This document shows, piece after piece, positions 6,880 to 8,460 of a stretch of 8,460 nt of DNA; within the stretch, counting starts at the first letter, position 1; each line of letters opens with the position of its first letter. A model generated the notes under the pieces. It was not told the DNA's origin. It searched no databases and saw only the letters and a list, made by a program, of their open reading frames with translations. This DNA is from an uncultured Oscillospiraceae bacterium (GTDB lineage: Bacteria; Bacillota; Clostridia; Oscillospirales; Ruminococcaceae). The stretch is from contig CATXYA010000051.1 in assembly GCA_958403605.1 (NCBI GenBank), forward strand, positions 1 to 8,460, given 5' to 3'. The position numbers and the translations under genes are program-made.

Positions 6880-6908
6880 ATGATAACGGCCGTCGGCGCC
6901 TCCGAAAA
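6880..6908 (-). promoter_or_regulatory. Promoter of the symporter gene
   Basis: Minus strand TTTTCG (6908-6903), a 17-bp spacer and TATCAT (6885-6880, 5 of 6 to the -10 consensus). The weak -35 fits activator dependence. The -10 and spacing are identical to those of the divergent GH1 promoter. Transcription would start near 6873, giving a GC-rich leader of about 75 bases in which no clear structure was assigned. Confidence 0.6.
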
Positions 6909-6909
6909 T

Positions 6910-6939
6910 TCAAAAATTAAGGAAAGTACTCAAAAATTC
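6910..6939 (-). promoter_or_regulatory. Direct-repeat operator upstream of the symporter promoter
   Basis: Minus strand GAATTTTTGA (6939-6930) and TAATTTTTGA (6919-6910) are exactly 20 bp apart. The proximal copy ends one base before the -35 hexamer. Two direct half-sites about two helical turns apart and abutting the -35 is the classical activator layout for AraC-family proteins. Confidence 0.6.
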
Positions 6940-6960
6940 GTTTCGTTTTTCAAAGCATGC

Positions 6961-6990
6961 GAATTTTTGCACAGAATCAAGAATTTTTGC
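6961..6990 (+). promoter_or_regulatory. Direct-repeat operator upstream of the GH1 promoter
   Basis: Two identical 10-mers GAATTTTTGC at 6961-6970 and 6981-6990, exactly 20 bp apart. The second ends one base before the -35 hexamer of the GH1 promoter. The layout mirrors the symporter side precisely, so one regulator probably serves both. Confidence 0.65.
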
Positions 6991-6991
6991 T

Positions 6992-7020
6992 TTTTCATCC
7001 TGCACGGCATCCGGTATCAT
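6992..7020 (+). promoter_or_regulatory. Promoter of the GH1 gene
   Basis: TTTTCA (6992-6997, 4 of 6 to the -35 consensus), a 17-bp spacer and TATCAT (7015-7020, 5 of 6 to the -10). Transcription would start near 7027, about 65 bases before the ATG. Confidence 0.6.
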
Positions 7021-7050
7021 AAAGGCAAGAGGCGGTCTTGCGCCTTTTTT
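7021..7050 (+). other. Hairpin with T-run at the start of the GH1 leader
   Basis: GGCG (7031-7034), a 6-base loop and CGCC (7041-7044) pair, and A/T and G/T pairs extend the stem to about 7027-7048. Six T follow the GC arm (7045-7050). An alternative fold pairs AAAGGC-AAGA with TCTT and GCCTTT. It resembles a small intrinsic terminator, yet the predicted transcription start lies in its 5' arm. It may be a leader stabiliser, an attenuator, or a stop for read-through transcripts from upstream. Confidence 0.4.
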
Positions 7051-7091
7051 CGACACGGACTGTATGCAATTTGATTAAGGAGGAAACTCTT

Positions 7092-8402
7092 ATGGAACGA
7101 TTCGATCCGGAATTTTTATTGGGCACCGCCACGGCGGCCCATCAGGTGGAGGGCAACAACACGAACAGCGATTGCTGGGCGCTGGAGCACATTCCCCACT
7201 CCAGCTACGCGGAGCCTTCGGGCGACGCGGTGGACCATTACCGCCGCTACGAGGAAGATATCAAGCTGATGGCGGACGCAGGCTTCAACGCCTACCGCTT
7301 CTCCCTCGAGTGGGCGCGCATCGAGCCCGAAGACGGCGTCTTTGATGGCCGGGAGGTGGAGCACTACCGCGATGTCATTCGCTGCTGCAAAGCGCACGGC
7401 TTAGAGCCCATGGTGACGCTGCACCATTTTTCCAGCCCTGCGTGGCTGATCGCCAAGGGCGGCTGGGAAGCCGCCGGCACAGTGGCGGACTTTGTGCGCT
7501 ATGCGCGCTATGTGGCCGAACAGCTGGGCAGTGAGCTGACGTATGTGTGCACCATCAATGAGGCGAATATGGGGCTGCAGATCGCCGATCTGATGAAGCG
7601 CTACCAGCTGATGGCGGCCCGCGCAATGAGCGCGCAGGCCGCCGGGGACGCAGCGAAAAAAGCAGCGGGCTCCGTGCAGATGGGCCTGAACGTGGAAAAG
7701 ATGATGGCGGCCCAGCAGCAGGCGGCCATCGAGGGCGCGCAGGCCTTTGGCCTTCAGGACCCGCGCCAGGTACAGGTGTTCCAATCGGCCCGCACCCCGC
7801 AGGGCGACGCGCTGATCGGCCGTGCCCACGCCGAGGTCCGCGACGCCATCAAGGCGCTGTGCCCGCACCTGAAGGTGGGCATCACGCTTTCCCTGCACGA
7901 TTTTCAGGCCCTGCCCGGCGGTGAAGAGCGGGCCGCCCAGGAATGGGACAAGGAATTCCGCCATTATCTGCCGTATCTGGCGGGCGACGATTTTATCGGC
8001 GTCCAAAATTACACCCGCAGCCTCATCGGCCCCGATGGCCTGGCCCCAGCGCCCGACGGCGCAGAGCTGACCCAGGCGGGTTACGAGTACTATCCCGAGG
8101 GCCTCGCGCATGTGATCCGCAAGGTGGCGGCGGACTTCAAGGGCCCCATCTATATAACGGAAAACGGCATTGCCACCGATGACGATGCCCGCCGCATCGA
8201 TTTCATCCGCGCCGCCGTGGAGGGCGTGCAGCGCTGCCTGTCCGACGGCCTCCCGGTGAAGGGTTACTTCTACTGGAGCCTGATGGATAACTTTGAGTGG
8301 CAGCGCGGCTACGCTATGCGCTTCGGCCTTATGGCGGTGGACCGTGCCACACAGACGCGCCTTCCCAAAGCCAGCTTCACCTATCTGGGTGGGCTGCGGT
8401 AA
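7092..8402 (+). CDS. Glycoside hydrolase family 1 enzyme (beta-glucosidase / beta-galactosidase type) with atypical helical insert
   Basis: A retaining GH1 beta-glycosidase of 436 residues, slightly short for the family. The N-terminal LLGTATAAHQVEG gives the -1 subsite Q18. R69 in YRFSLEWARIEP and H111-H112 follow. The acid/base is E157 in TINEAN, where the usual proline is alanine. The nucleophile is E357 in YITENGIA. The substrate loop is WSLMDNFEWQRGYAMRFG, with E402 where 6-phospho-beta-glycosidases usually have Ser, so an unphosphorylated substrate is favoured, as expected with a symporter rather than a PTS. Residues about 168-236 are an Ala/Met/Gln-rich helical segment in place of the usual loop after the acid/base. 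No signal peptide is seen, so it is cytoplasmic. The start is ATG 7092 with AAGGAGG 8 bases upstream (7077-7083). It is divergent from the symporter, with a mirrored promoter. Confidence 0.93.
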   Translation: MERFDPEFLLGTATAAHQVEGNNTNSDCWALEHIPHSSYAEPSGDAVDHYRRYEEDIKLMADAGFNAYRFSLEWARIEPEDGVFDGREVEHYRDVIRCCKAHGLEPMVTLHHFSSPAWLIAKGGWEAAGTVADFVRYARYVAEQLGSELTYVCTINEANMGLQIADLMKRYQLMAARAMSAQAAGDAAKKAAGSVQMGLNVEKMMAAQQQAAIEGAQAFGLQDPRQVQVFQSARTPQGDALIGRAHAEVRDAIKALCPHLKVGITLSLHDFQALPGGEERAAQEWDKEFRHYLPYLAGDDFIGVQNYTRSLIGPDGLAPAPDGAELTQAGYEYYPEGLAHVIRKVAADFKGPIYITENGIATDDDARRIDFIRAAVEGVQRCLSDGLPVKGYFYWSLMDNFEWQRGYAMRFGLMAVDRATQTRLPKASFTYLGGLR

Positions 8403-8455
8403 CACGCTTCTTTCATGATAAGCGGCGCAGAAAAAAGAAACAAGCGCGTGATTTT
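8403..8455 (+). terminator. Weak possible terminator after GH1
   Basis: CACGC (8403-8407) can pair with GCGTG (8446-8450), helped by TTTC (8411-8414) with GAAA (8437-8440), and ATTTT follows. The loop is large and the stem interrupted, so the call is tentative. No gene is visible in the last 58 bases. Confidence 0.25.
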
Positions 8456-8460
8456 ACCAA

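Noticed and set aside
6798..6881. 28-residue N-terminal extension of the symporter
   Set aside because: The upstream ATG overlaps the predicted -10 and lacks a ribosome site. GGAGG precedes the ATG at 6797 with 8-base spacing.
7092..8402. GH1 enzyme as a 6-phospho-beta-glucosidase
   Set aside because: The NFEW motif keeps Glu (E402) where phospho-specific enzymes usually have Ser. The neighbouring transporter is a symporter, not a PTS.
1..8460. Mobile element, CRISPR array, tRNA or rRNA
   Set aside because: No transposase, inverted terminal repeats, spaced long repeats or RNA-gene signatures were seen. The only repeats are the 10-bp regulatory elements.

Overview
This window is a compact carbohydrate-utilisation locus of five genes. 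All coding regions are GC-rich, with third codon positions mostly G or C. Two short AT-rich islands between divergent genes carry the regulatory signals. Shine-Dalgarno sites are strong (AAGGAGG type), the enzymes are leaderless cytoplasmic glycosidases, and transport is by a MelB-like symporter. Together these suggest a GC-rich anaerobic Firmicute of the gut Clostridia (Oscillospiraceae/Ruminococcaceae-like). That placement is an inference; the window holds no taxonomic marker.

Layout. From 3886 down to the left edge, on the minus strand, lie a GH2 glycosidase (733 aa) and a GH43 glycosidase (558 aa visible, 3' end cut off). They form a tight two-gene operon in which the GH43 ribosome binding site overlaps the GH2 stop. 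Divergent to it, on the plus strand, is an AraC-family regulator that starts with TTG at 4031 and ends at 5236. A strong hairpin at 5251-5283 separates it from a convergent GPH-family sugar:cation symporter (minus strand, 6797-5307). Divergent to the symporter is a GH1 glycosidase (7092-8402). No RNA gene, insertion sequence or CRISPR array was seen.

How it works together (inference). The symporter would import a small glycoside or oligosaccharide. The GH2, GH43 and GH1 enzymes, none with a signal peptide, would then cut different linkages in the cytoplasm under control of the AraC regulator. The exact substrate cannot be read from the sequence. Beta-galactoside, beta-glucoside, arabinoside, xyloside or glucuronide chemistry are all compatible.

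The most notable signal is regulatory. A 10-bp element, GAATTTTTGC and close variants, occurs as two outward-facing direct-repeat pairs in both divergent intergenic regions. Centre-to-centre spacing is about 20-31-20 bp between symporter and GH1, and 20-30-21 bp between GH2 and araC. At the symporter and GH1 promoters the proximal copy ends exactly one base before a -35 element, and both promoters then read TTTTC(G/A)-N17-TATCAT. This is a plausible, locally defined operator system for the AraC regulator. Other points of interest are a Met/Gln/Ala-rich helical insert in the GH1 enzyme, a helical C-terminal tail on the GH2 enzyme, an N-x-K motif in the GH2 enzyme, and a terminator-like hairpin at the very start of the GH1 transcript.
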